In this document: positions 15,337 to 23,720 of the stretch, one piece after another
Numbering within the stretch: position 1 is the first letter of the stretch
Layout: every line of letters begins with the position of its first letter
Assembly (NCBI GenBank): GCA_025210375.1
Contig: JAOASB010000010.1
Span: 1 to 64,000 of the forward strand
Reading direction: 5' to 3'
DNA: 64,000 nt
DNA from: Maledivibacter sp.
GTDB taxonomy: Bacteria; Bacillota; Clostridia; Peptostreptococcales; Caminicellaceae
Translations under genes and position numbers: made by a program
The notes under the pieces: generated by a model
What the model saw: only the letters and a program-made list of their open reading frames with translations
Told to the model about the DNA's origin: nothing
Databases searched by the model: none

Positions 15337-17880
15337 GTGAATATTTTGTCAAAGGGCTTTGAAGTTCCAACTCAAAGAATAGAGATATTAAAGGAACAAA
15401 TATTGTCAGCAGTACCTTGTATCGAAGTTGAAAGGGCACTTTTAATCACAGAATCATTCAAAGAAACAGAGGGCAGTCCTGCTATTATACGTAGAGCAAA
15501 GGCTTTAGAAAAAATACTAACGGACATTCCTATAACTATTAGAAAATCAGAACTTATTGTAGGAAGTTTAACTAAACATCCCAGATCATCACAGGTGTTC
15601 CCAGAGTTTTCAAATAAATGGCTGAAGGATGAGTTTGACAGAATAGGAAAGAGAAATGGTGATTCTTTCCAAATAACAGAAGAGGACAAAAAACAACTAG
15701 AAGTAGTTTTCCAATATTGGGATGGAAAAACAACAAGTGAATTAGCTACATCATACATGTGTCAAGAGACTCTAGATGCCATGAATGCCAATATGTTCAC
15801 CGTTGGTAACTATTATATGAATGGTGTAGGACATATTTGTGTAGATTATGGAAAGATATTGGCAAAGGGTTATAATGGAATAATTGCTGAAGTCGAGGAA
15901 GTAATGGCTAAAGCAGATAAGAGGGATCCAGGGTACATAAAGAAAAAGCAATTCTGGACATCTATAATTATTTCCTGTAAAGCTGCGATTGCTTATGCAA
16001 ATAGATATGCAGAACTAGCAAGGGAGTTAGCAAATAAATCCTCAAATTCAAGCAGACGAGAAGAATTATTACAAATCGCTAAAAATTGTGAAAACGTACC
16101 GGCTAATGGAGCGACTTCGTTCTATGAAGCTTGCCAGTCCTTCTGGTTTGTACATGCAATTATAAATATTGAGTCTAATGGCCACTCTATATCGCCAACG
16201 CGTTTTGACCAATACATGTATCCCTATTTAAAAAAGGATTCAAATATCACAAAAGAGCAAGCTCAAGAACTTGTAGATTGTGTTTGGATTAAACTAAATG
16301 ATATAAACAAAGTACGTGATGAGGTTTCCACAAAGGCCTTCGGTGGATACCCAATGTTTCAAAACCTAATTGTTGGTGGACAGACACCTGAAGGAAAGGA
16401 TGCCACAAACCAATTATCATATATGGCTATGACAGCCACTGCACATGTTAAATTATCACAACCGTCTCTTTCTATAAGGGTATGGGATAAAACTCCTGAT
16501 GAATTTTTATTAAGGGCCTGTGAGCTAAGCCGTTTAGGTTTAGGTATCCCTGCCTATTATAACGATGAAGTAATAATTCCTGCCCTAGTAAATAGAGGAT
16601 TAACGTTACAAGATGCCAGGGACTATGGAATAATTGGATGCGTTGAGCCACAAAAGCCGGGAAAAACTGAAGGATGGCATGATTCGGCATTCTTTAATCT
16701 AGCAAGGGTATTAGAATTAATGGTTAACAACGGTATGGATAAAGGAAAACAGCTTGGACCTAAAACAGGAGATTTTACTAAATTTACTTGCTTTGACCAA
16801 GTTATAGGAGCCTACGCAAAGCAAATGGAGTACTTCGTACAGCATTTAGCTGCTGCCGATAACTGTGTGGATATAGCCCATGCTGAAAGGGCACCATTAC
16901 CATTTTTATCCTGCATGGTAGAAGATTGTATAGGTAGAGGTAAATCCCTTCAAGAGGGTGGAGCGCATTATAACTTTACAGGACCACAAGGTGTTGGGGT
17001 TGCCAATGTAGGGGATTCCCTAGCTGCAATCAAAAAACTTGTATTTGATGAAAATAAAATATCATTAAGCCAGTTAAAACAAGCCCTTGACACCAATTTT
17101 GGTTCAATGGATGAAGTATGTTGCACGGATGGTTCAGAGGATGTAACATACAAGCTTGTTATGGCGGCGGTTAAGAGAGTACTATATGAAAACAATAAGA
17201 TATCTGAAGATGAATTAAAGGAAGCATTAAATATTAATCTTAATGGCATTGGAAAATCATCCTGTGGTAATCTTGATATGGATAATATTAGACAAATGCT
17301 TATAAACAGGGCACCAAAGTTTGGTAATGATATAGAGGAAGTTGATGAATTAGCTCGTCAAGGTGCGCTGATTTACTGTAAAGAAGTTGAAAAATATACA
17401 AATCCCCGTGGAGGTAAATTCCAAGCGGGTCTATACCCAGCTTCTATCAATGTTCTATTTGGAACACTTGTTGGAGCTACGCCTGATGGAAGAAAAGCAT
17501 ATGAGCCCTTAGCAGATGGTGTATCACCAGTAAGGGGATCGGATTGTAGTGGACCAACTGCTGCAGCTAATTCTGTTGCAAAATTAGATCATTTTATTGC
17601 ATCTAATGGTACTTTATTCAATCAAAAATTCCATCCGGCTGCTTTACAGGGAGACAGCGGATTAAGAAACCTAGCATCATTAGTACGTAGTTACTTTGAT
17701 AATAAAGGTATGCATGTACAGTTCAATGTAATTGACAAGGAAACCCTTGTTAAGGCACAAAACAATCCTGACGAATACAGGGATTTAGTTGTTCGTGTTG
17801 CAGGTTACAGTGCGCAGTTTATATCCCTGGATAAAGCAATTCAAGACGACATAATCATGAGAACAGAGCATGATTTCTAA
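15337..17880 (+). CDS. Glycyl radical diol dehydratase (B12-independent propanediol/glycerol dehydratase)
   Basis: 847 residues, GTG start after AAAGGAGGG. The radical site is G823 in VRVAGYSAQFISL; the catalytic motif GCVEPQKPGKTEGWHD gives C435, E437 and D449. H166 (GVGHICVDY) and H283 (ESNGHSIS) complete the site. These five residues keep a constant +2 offset to H164, H281, C433, E435 and D447 of Clostridium butyricum glycerol dehydratase as I recall them, and not the CutC pattern (Thr/Tyr after the Cys). It should dehydrate 1,2-propanediol to propionaldehyde, or glycerol to 3-hydroxypropionaldehyde. Between C435 and G823 there are about 58 extra residues (roughly 565-645), including two similar segments. 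The activase follows at 18,135. Confidence 0.93.
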   Translation: MNILSKGFEVPTQRIEILKEQILSAVPCIEVERALLITESFKETEGSPAIIRRAKALEKILTDIPITIRKSELIVGSLTKHPRSSQVFPEFSNKWLKDEFDRIGKRNGDSFQITEEDKKQLEVVFQYWDGKTTSELATSYMCQETLDAMNANMFTVGNYYMNGVGHICVDYGKILAKGYNGIIAEVEEVMAKADKRDPGYIKKKQFWTSIIISCKAAIAYANRYAELARELANKSSNSSRREELLQIAKNCENVPANGATSFYEACQSFWFVHAIINIESNGHSISPTRFDQYMYPYLKKDSNITKEQAQELVDCVWIKLNDINKVRDEVSTKAFGGYPMFQNLIVGGQTPEGKDATNQLSYMAMTATAHVKLSQPSLSIRVWDKTPDEFLLRACELSRLGLGIPAYYNDEVIIPALVNRGLTLQDARDYGIIGCVEPQKPGKTEGWHDSAFFNLARVLELMVNNGMDKGKQLGPKTGDFTKFTCFDQVIGAYAKQMEYFVQHLAAADNCVDIAHAERAPLPFLSCMVEDCIGRGKSLQEGGAHYNFTGPQGVGVANVGDSLAAIKKLVFDENKISLSQLKQALDTNFGSMDEVCCTDGSEDVTYKLVMAAVKRVLYENNKISEDELKEALNINLNGIGKSSCGNLDMDNIRQMLINRAPKFGNDIEEVDELARQGALIYCKEVEKYTNPRGGKFQAGLYPASINVLFGTLVGATPDGRKAYEPLADGVSPVRGSDCSGPTAAANSVAKLDHFIASNGTLFNQKFHPAALQGDSGLRNLASLVRSYFDNKGMHVQFNVIDKETLVKAQNNPDEYRDLVVRVAGYSAQFISLDKAIQDDIIMRTEHDF

Positions 17881-17899
17881 ATAATAATATACTCACATT

Positions 17900-17938
17900 A
17901 AATATCAAGACTTAAAATTAAAATAAGTCTTGATATTT
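17900..17938 (+). terminator. Hairpin terminator after the dehydratase
   Basis: A 15-bp perfect inverted repeat (AAATATCAAGACTTA with TAAGTCTTGATATTT) directly after the dehydratase stop. It lacks a long T-run, so it may be an mRNA processing or attenuation hairpin. It abuts a 162-bp repeat element. Confidence 0.6.
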
Positions 17939-18098
17939 GAGGAAATTGCATAACTCTGACTTAGCTAAGCCTAATATGGGAATATCATCCTTAATTCAAT
18001 TACTTAAGATATAAGCATATTTGATGGTATAGCTTTGTGGCTTTCAAAACCACATATAGTAGATGATTTCTGTAGAAAGTAATTATGCAATTTGCTCA
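17937..18098 (+). repeat. 162-bp palindromic repeat family B, copy 1 (reverse orientation)
   Basis: It begins TTGAGGAAATTGCATAACTC and ends near ATTATGCAATTTGCTCA, so the ends are inverted repeats. It is the reverse complement of the copy at 26,719-26,880 with the same length and internal landmarks (GCTAAGCCTAATATG, GGTATAGCTTTG). It sits between the dehydratase and activase genes and could form a long hairpin in the polycistronic mRNA. Confidence 0.8.
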
Positions 18099-18134
18099 TT
18101 TAATAGTGCATATTCCTAAAGAGGAGTGAAAAAC

Positions 18135-19067
18135 TTGCTAAACCCAGAAATAAACTATCAAGAGGCAGGAATTGTTTTTAATATGCAACGTTTTTCCATC
18201 CATGATGGACCAGGTATAAGAACTATAGCATTCTTGAAAGGTTGTCCACTAACCTGCCATTGGTGTAGTAATCCTGAATCCCATAAAAAAGAACCACAGG
18301 TCATGTTCAATATAAATAATTGTGTAGGATGTAGAAAATGTGAGAAGATTTGCTCATTAGGGGCCATTGACTTTAACCTTCCAAATAGAATTAATCAAAG
18401 CATATGCACAGGCTGTGGAAAATGTGTGGATGCCTGTTTACCAGGAGCATTAGTTATGTCGGGCTGCAAAAGAACCGTAGAGGATGTAGTTAACGAATTA
18501 AAAAAAGATGTTGCTCAATATAGAAGATCCGGGGGTGGTATTACACTTTCAGGTGGAGAACCTTTGTCCCAGCCCGATTATGCCTCAGAATTACTTAAAG
18601 CATGTAAATCATTAGGATGGCATACAGCAATGGAAACCACAGCATTTGCAAGTGAAGATGCTATAGAAAAGGTAATTCCTTGGGTTGATTTAGTTTTACT
18701 AGATATTAAAAGCATGGATACGGATAAGCATAAAAGATTTACAGGGGTAAATAACGAAATAATTTTAAAAAATGCTAAAAAAATTGCTCAATTAGGTACT
18801 GAGGTAGTTGTTAGGGTTCCTGTTATTCCATTATTTAATGCCGATGAAACCAGCATTAAGGATATTGCTGTTTTTGTAAAGAGTTTAATGTCGGTAAAGG
18901 AATTGCACTTACTACCTTACCATAAACTTGGGGTAAATAAATATGAATGTTTAGGTAAGCATTATCCAATAAACAAGGATATAACAACGCCTAACGAAGA
19001 TATTATGATGAGACTTAAAAATGTCGTAGAAGCATATGGATTAAAATGTAATATTGGTGGACAGTGA
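18135..19067 (+). CDS. Glycyl radical enzyme activase (radical SAM)
   Basis: About 310 residues. The radical SAM motif is CPLTCHWCSNPE, in the CxxxCxxC spacing typical of glycyl radical activases, preceded by FSIHDGPGIRTIAFLKGC. A ferredoxin-like insert carries two further 4Fe-4S cluster motifs (CVGCRKCEKIC and CTGCGKCVDAC). The glycine-rich GGGITLSGGEPL binds S-adenosylmethionine. It generates the radical on G823 of the dehydratase. The start is TTG at 18,135, eight bases after GAGGAG; a GTG at 18,126 lies inside the ribosome-binding site and is less likely. Confidence 0.95.
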   Translation: MLNPEINYQEAGIVFNMQRFSIHDGPGIRTIAFLKGCPLTCHWCSNPESHKKEPQVMFNINNCVGCRKCEKICSLGAIDFNLPNRINQSICTGCGKCVDACLPGALVMSGCKRTVEDVVNELKKDVAQYRRSGGGITLSGGEPLSQPDYASELLKACKSLGWHTAMETTAFASEDAIEKVIPWVDLVLLDIKSMDTDKHKRFTGVNNEIILKNAKKIAQLGTEVVVRVPVIPLFNADETSIKDIAVFVKSLMSVKELHLLPYHKLGVNKYECLGKHYPINKDITTPNEDIMMRLKNVVEAYGLKCNIGGQ

Positions 19068-19139
19068 AGAAACCATACACTGTGATGTAAAGAAAACCTT
19101 TAGTCCTTTTAGTTTAGAGGTGTTAAGGAGGTGAAGGGT

Positions 19140-19832
19140 TTGTCAAAATTTTCATTGGGGATGATAGAGACAATAGGTCTTGCAGCAGCAATAGAAGCTG
19201 CAGATACTGCGGTAAAAGCAGCAAATGTAAAGCTTTTGGGGTATGAACTTTCAAAGGGTAATGGGATGGTTACTATAAAGATTGAAGGGGATGTAGGAGC
19301 CGTCAATGCCGCCGTTAAAGCTGCATGTGTAGCTGCTGAGAAGGTGAATAAAGTTTGGAGCAAGACCATTATTCCTAGGCCTCATAGTGAAATCAATAAA
19401 CTAATAGTAACTAAGGAAACCATAGGTAATACAGATGCAGGGGATGAAGATTTAAAAGAACAGAAATTAAATAGCATGAAGTATGAAGAAAAATATACTA
19501 ATGATGTTCCAGATATAGCTTCTATAGAGAAAAAGAAGCAAGAAATAATTAAAGAAGAAAAACACAAAGAAGAACTACCTAAAGTAGAAGAGTTGACAAT
19601 AATAGAAGCAACATCAATATTAGAAGAAATACCCGTTACAGAAGGAACAGGGCAGTCGGAAGTAGTAAAAATTGAAGAAGCTATAGAGTCAAAAAAACAA
19701 GATACATGCAAAAAAGAAAAAACAAATAAAAAAGCAAAAAAAACTTGCAATCTGTGTGGAGATCCAGAATGTAGCAGGAAAAAGGGAGAGGCTAGATCCT
19801 TGTGCATTCATTATGAAGAAATAAAAAAGTAA
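19140..19832 (+). CDS. PduK-like BMC-H with Cys-rich C-terminal tail
   Basis: About 230 residues, TTG start eight bases after GGAGG. Residues 1-85 are a BMC domain (LGMIETIGLAAAIEAADTAV). A low-complexity Lys/Glu-rich linker of ~110 residues follows. The C-terminus has CNLCGDPECSRKKGEARSLC, a Cys cluster with a nearby His that could bind Zn or an Fe-S cluster, as proposed for PduK. The tail probably projects from one face of the hexamer and may organise cargo or an electron path. It lies 73 bases after the activase gene. Confidence 0.88.
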   Translation: MSKFSLGMIETIGLAAAIEAADTAVKAANVKLLGYELSKGNGMVTIKIEGDVGAVNAAVKAACVAAEKVNKVWSKTIIPRPHSEINKLIVTKETIGNTDAGDEDLKEQKLNSMKYEEKYTNDVPDIASIEKKKQEIIKEEKHKEELPKVEELTIIEATSILEEIPVTEGTGQSEVVKIEEAIESKKQDTCKKEKTNKKAKKTCNLCGDPECSRKKGEARSLCIHYEEIKK

Positions 19833-19847
19833 AGGGAGGAATATAGT

Positions 19848-20129
19848 ATGCATAATGCATTAGGAATGATAGAAACAAAGGGATTAGTAGGAGCAATAGA
19901 GGCCGCGGATGCAATGGTAAAGAGTGCAAACGTAACTTTACTAGGATATGAAAAGATAGGATCAGGGTTAGTAACGGTTATGGTAAGAGGAGATGTAGGA
20001 GCAGTAAAGGCTGCCACAGATGCAGGAGCAGCAGCAGCGGATAAAGTAGGGGAATTAGTATCAATACATGTAATTCCAAGACCACATATGGATACAGAAA
20101 AGATTTTACCATCGGTAAAGGGTGAATAG
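19848..20129 (+). CDS. BMC-H shell protein, tandem copy 1
   Basis: 93 residues, a single BMC domain ([40 protein letters not shown]). It is nearly identical to the next gene: the proteins differ at the second and third residues and at the last two or three. Both have the leader GGGAGGAATATAGT before the ATG. A recent tandem duplication is clear. Confidence 0.95.
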   Translation: MHNALGMIETKGLVGAIEAADAMVKSANVTLLGYEKIGSGLVTVMVRGDVGAVKAATDAGAAAADKVGELVSIHVIPRPHMDTEKILPSVKGE

Positions 20130-20162
20130 CATTGTATCAATCATCAAAGGGAGGAATATAGT

Positions 20163-20441
20163 ATGTACGGTGCATTAGGAATGATAGAAACAAAGGGATT
20201 GGTAGGAGCAATAGAGGCAGCAGATGCAATGGTAAAGAGTGCAAACGTAACTTTACTAGGATATGAAAAGATAGGATCAGGATTAGTAACGGTTATGGTA
20301 AGAGGAGATGTAGGAGCAGTAAAGGCTGCTACAGATGCCGGAGCGGCAGCGGCGGATAAAGTGGGAGAATTAGTATCAATACATGTAATTCCAAGACCAC
20401 ATATGGATACAGAAAAGATTTTACCATCGGTAAAAGAATAG
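20163..20441 (+). CDS. BMC-H shell protein, tandem copy 2
   Basis: 92 residues, almost the same as the gene 34 bases upstream, including the ribosome-binding site. DNA differences are mostly synonymous (for example GCAGCGGCAGCGGCGG versus a GCAGCAGCAGCGG form), so duplication was followed by some drift. With the first BMC-H at 14,162 the locus encodes three closely related hexameric tiles, presumably to raise shell subunit supply. Confidence 0.95.
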   Translation: MYGALGMIETKGLVGAIEAADAMVKSANVTLLGYEKIGSGLVTVMVRGDVGAVKAATDAGAAAADKVGELVSIHVIPRPHMDTEKILPSVKE

Positions 20442-20456
20442 AAAGGAGTATTATGT

Positions 20457-21116
20457 ATGGCCCGAGTAGATTTAGAAATAATGATAAAAAACATTGTTGA
20501 AGAAGTTATGGATAAATTAAATGACAATATTAATGGGAGTCTTATACCTATAGGAGTTTCAAATAGACATATTCATATTAGCCGAAGAGATCTAGATATT
20601 CTATTTGGTAAAGAATATGAACTCACAAAGTTAAAGGATTTAAGACAACCAGGACAATATGCAGCTAAGGAAACGGTCACTGTAATCGGACCAAAAGGGT
20701 CCTTTGAAAAAGTAAGGATACTTGGGCCTGTAAGAAAAAATACTCAGATAGAGATATCCATGACAGATGGATTTGCATTGGGAATTAAGGCGCCCATAAG
20801 AGAATCTGGAAAGATTGAAGATACACCAGGAGTTATAATTAAAGGGCCTGATGGTTCTTTAAAGATTAATGAAGGGGTTATAGTAGCCTTAAGACATATT
20901 CATTTACCAGAGGATTATGCTGGTAGGCATGGATATAAGGATGGAGATATGGTTTCGGTGATGAGTAGTGGTCTTAGAAAAACAACATACCATAATGTTC
21001 TTCTCAGAGTTTCAGATAGGTATGAGCCAGAGATGCATATTGATATCGATGAAGCAAATGCATCGGGTATGAAAAATGGAGACAAGGTCGAAATTATAAA
21101 AAGCATAGATGATTAA
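20457..21116 (+). CDS. pduL: PduL phosphate acyltransferase
   Basis: 219 residues. Residues 1-20 (MARVDLEIMIKNIVEEVMDK) form an amphipathic helix typical of BMC encapsulation peptides. The metal-binding His motifs are SNRHIHIS (N-terminal half) and ALRHIHLPEDYAGRHG (C-terminal half), both diagnostic of PduL. It converts propionyl-CoA and phosphate to propionyl-phosphate, recycling CoA inside the compartment. It follows the twin BMC-H genes by 15 bases. Confidence 0.95.
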   Translation: MARVDLEIMIKNIVEEVMDKLNDNINGSLIPIGVSNRHIHISRRDLDILFGKEYELTKLKDLRQPGQYAAKETVTVIGPKGSFEKVRILGPVRKNTQIEISMTDGFALGIKAPIRESGKIEDTPGVIIKGPDGSLKINEGVIVALRHIHLPEDYAGRHGYKDGDMVSVMSSGLRKTTYHNVLLRVSDRYEPEMHIDIDEANASGMKNGDKVEIIKSIDD

Positions 21117-21205
21117 AATATAAATTTATAATAATTGAATCTACAAGGCACCTTCAGTCACAATATTAGAGATTGTGCTTAATTGTACTAAATGAGGTGG
21201 TATAT

Positions 21206-21979
21206 TTGGATTTTGATAAGATGATTCAACTAATTGCGCAAGAAGTATTAAAGAAACTCCAAAACATTCCTAAAAAAGGAATTGTTTTATTTACTGGAGG
21301 AAATATCGGATTTAAAGAAAGTATTTCTCAGATAGTAAAGCTCAAAGAAAGTGGATGGAACTTAAGGGCAGTGTTATCCAAGGAAGCGGTAAAATCCTTG
21401 GACGTTGAAAGTATTAAAGAAAATTTTGATGAAGATGATATCTTTATTGATGGTAAAAATTCCGATACAAAGGGACTATATTCAGAAATTGATGCACTGA
21501 TTATAGCAAGCCTAACCATAAACTCCGCCGCTAAGATATCCACTGGTGTAGCAGATACATTACCCACACAACTTGCAGCACACTGTATCATGAATGGAAC
21601 ACGGATTATAGCGGCTAAAGATGCTTGTGATTTGAGAAATCCTTCAAGGCATCAATTGGGATATGATAAATTTCCTAATTCATATTTTCAAATGGTAAAA
21701 GGTCATCTTGATAAACTGGAATCATATGGTATTAAATTAATTAATGCACAAAATTTATATGACTATCTCTTGAATAGTAAAGATGTATTTTATAAAGAAA
21801 ATGAAATAGAAGAACAAGTAATGGATATGGAATTTAAATTAGACAAAAGGATAATCTCAAGAGAGGATATTGTCAGTAATAGCATGAAAAAGAAAATAGT
21901 TGTTCCAATTAATGCCATGATAACTTCCCTTGCACAGGATATAGCTAGGGAAATAGGGGTTGAAATAATTAAAAGGTAG
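21206..21979 (+). CDS. BMC-associated flavoprotein (HFCD-like) with encapsulation helix
   Basis: About 257 residues from TTG at 21,206, six bases after GAGGTGG. The first ~18 residues (MDFDKMIQLIAQEVLKKL) look like an encapsulation peptide. The body resembles the flavoprotein domain of phosphopantothenoylcysteine-decarboxylase relatives: FTGGNIGFKES, and the AKISTGVADTLPTQLAA segment that contacts FMN. The C-terminus (DIVSNSMKKKIVVPINAMIT) recalls tails of other Pdu/Eut accessory proteins. In glycyl-radical BMC loci such proteins are proposed to take part in cofactor or electron transfer; the exact role is unknown. Confidence 0.75.
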   Translation: MDFDKMIQLIAQEVLKKLQNIPKKGIVLFTGGNIGFKESISQIVKLKESGWNLRAVLSKEAVKSLDVESIKENFDEDDIFIDGKNSDTKGLYSEIDALIIASLTINSAAKISTGVADTLPTQLAAHCIMNGTRIIAAKDACDLRNPSRHQLGYDKFPNSYFQMVKGHLDKLESYGIKLINAQNLYDYLLNSKDVFYKENEIEEQVMDMEFKLDKRIISREDIVSNSMKKKIVVPINAMITSLAQDIAREIGVEIIKR

Positions 21980-21988
21980 GTTTTAAGG

Positions 21989-22255
21989 ATGTATATAGCT
22001 AAGATTGTCGGGGTGGTGGTTGCCACAACGAAAAAAGAAGGCCTAGTTGGAAAGAAGATGTTAATAGTTCAGCCCTTAGATACAGAAAATAGACCAATAG
22101 GAAATAGAGAGGTTGCTATAGATTCGGTGGGAGCAGGGGCTGGAGAGATTGTATTGGTTTCAATGGGAAGCTCAGCACGTCAGGCCTTTGAAGATCACGA
22201 TAGTCCTATAGACAGGGCTATTGTAGCAATAGTAGACAGTATACAGGTGGATTGA
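21989..22255 (+). CDS. BMC-P vertex protein (PduN/EutN/CcmL-like)
   Basis: 88 residues: MYIAKIVGVVVATTKKEGLVGKK is split across the typical first strand, followed by AIDSVGAGAGEIVLVSMGSSAR and DRAIVAIVDSI. The family forms pentamers that cap the vertices of the icosahedral shell. It starts nine bases after the flavoprotein stop. Confidence 0.95.
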   Translation: MYIAKIVGVVVATTKKEGLVGKKMLIVQPLDTENRPIGNREVAIDSVGAGAGEIVLVSMGSSARQAFEDHDSPIDRAIVAIVDSIQVD

Positions 22256-22288
22256 TATAGGAATAGTGTGAAAGGAGATAGTAATTAG

Positions 22289-23704
22289 ATGTTAGAAACT
22301 TTAAATATAGATAAAGTTGTAGAAATTGTTATGAAAGAAATAAAAATGAATTCTATGATAAATGAAGATATAATATCTTCGAACTTTAAAAATAATTTAG
22401 GTGTATTTGAAGATATGAATATGGCCATTGATGCGGCATGGACAGCTCAAAAGGAATATGCTAAATGTAGTCTGGCTAGAAGGAATGAAATAATAGAGTC
22501 CATAAGAGCAGAATTAAGTAAAAGTGTTGAAATATTTGCTCAAATGGGAGTAGAAGAAACGGGAATGGGTAGATACGAAGATAAGGTTCTAAAGCATAAG
22601 CTTGCCATAGAAAAAAGCCCTGGAGTTGAAGATTTGAAATCCGATGCTAAAACAGGTGATGGAGGACTTACTTTGTACGAAATGTCTCCATTTGGAGTAA
22701 TTGGTTCAATAGCACCTTCCACAAATCCTACTGAAACAATCATATGCAATTCCATAGGAATGTTAGCAGCAGGGAATTCCATTGTATTTGCTCCCCATCC
22801 CAGTGCGAAAAATGTTTCAATTTTAGCTATAGAAGTTATAAATAAAGCAATTGAGAAGGTAAATGGACCTAAAAACCTTGTTGTCACAATAAAGGAGCCC
22901 ACAATTGATAGCACCAATGTAATGATCAAGCATGAAAAAGTTAATATGATATGTGCTACAGGTGGGCCCGGTATTGTAAAAATCGCATTATCCTGTGGAA
23001 AAAAAGCAATTGGTGCAGGGTCAGGAAATCCACCGGCGGTTGTTGATGAAACAGCAGATATTAGAAAAGCTGCCAAGGATATTATTGATGGATGTAGCTT
23101 CGATAATAATCTACCTTGTATAGCTGAAAAGGAAGTAATTGTGGTGGATAGTGTAGCTGATGAATTAATAGATTGTATGAGAAAATATGATACCCTTGAA
23201 ATAAAGGATCAAGAAACTTTAGATAAATTGCAAAGACTCATTTTAACAGATAAAGGTACAATTAATAAAGAGTTTGTAGGAAAAAATGCAGACTACATTG
23301 CAAAGCAAATAGGGATTACTATTGACCCTAGTATAAAAGTTATTTTTGCCCAGGTAGATAGAAGCCATCCCTTCGTAGTAGAAGAACTAATGATGCCAGT
23401 ACTTCCAATAGTAAGGGTAAAGGATATTGATGAAGCCATAGAACTTGCCGTTGAGGTAGAGCATGGAAATAGACATACCGCAATCATGCATTCAAAGAAT
23501 ATAGATAACCTAACTAGGATGGCTAGGGCAATCCAGACAACTATATTTGTTAAAAATGGGCCATCCTATGGGGGAATAGGATATGGGACAGAGGGACATA
23601 CAACCTTTACAATAGCAGGCCCTACCGGTGAAGGTTTAACATCTGCAAGTACATTTACCAGAAAGAGAAGATGTGTTTTAGTTGAAGGATTCTCAATTAA
23701 ATAG
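22289..23704 (+). CDS. pduP: CoA-acylating propionaldehyde dehydrogenase (PduP-like)
   Basis: 471 residues. An N-terminal amphipathic helix (MLETLNIDKVVEIVMKEIKM) fits a BMC encapsulation peptide. The aldehyde dehydrogenase core has the catalytic Cys in CSFDNNLPCIAEKE and cofactor-binding GSGNPPAVVDETADI. It oxidises propionaldehyde to propionyl-CoA with NAD inside the shell, feeding PduL. It lies 33 bases after the vertex protein, and its 3' end is followed 16 bases later by the PduS gene. Confidence 0.95.
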   Translation: MLETLNIDKVVEIVMKEIKMNSMINEDIISSNFKNNLGVFEDMNMAIDAAWTAQKEYAKCSLARRNEIIESIRAELSKSVEIFAQMGVEETGMGRYEDKVLKHKLAIEKSPGVEDLKSDAKTGDGGLTLYEMSPFGVIGSIAPSTNPTETIICNSIGMLAAGNSIVFAPHPSAKNVSILAIEVINKAIEKVNGPKNLVVTIKEPTIDSTNVMIKHEKVNMICATGGPGIVKIALSCGKKAIGAGSGNPPAVVDETADIRKAAKDIIDGCSFDNNLPCIAEKEVIVVDSVADELIDCMRKYDTLEIKDQETLDKLQRLILTDKGTINKEFVGKNADYIAKQIGITIDPSIKVIFAQVDRSHPFVVEELMMPVLPIVRVKDIDEAIELAVEVEHGNRHTAIMHSKNIDNLTRMARAIQTTIFVKNGPSYGGIGYGTEGHTTFTIAGPTGEGLTSASTFTRKRRCVLVEGFSIK

Positions 23705-23720
23705 GGTTGAGGGTGACAAT

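Noticed and set aside
15337..17880. Choline trimethylamine-lyase (CutC) identity for the glycyl radical enzyme
   Set aside because: The residues after the catalytic Cys are those of diol dehydratases (His, Asp at +13/+14, Phe at +17), both substrate-binding His residues are present, and the N-terminal CutC-type extension is absent.
22540..23076. 178-codon minus-strand frame opposite PduP, and similar long antisense frames in the shell genes
   Set aside because: They mirror strongly coding plus-strand genes and arise from their codon bias; no start signals or family patterns.
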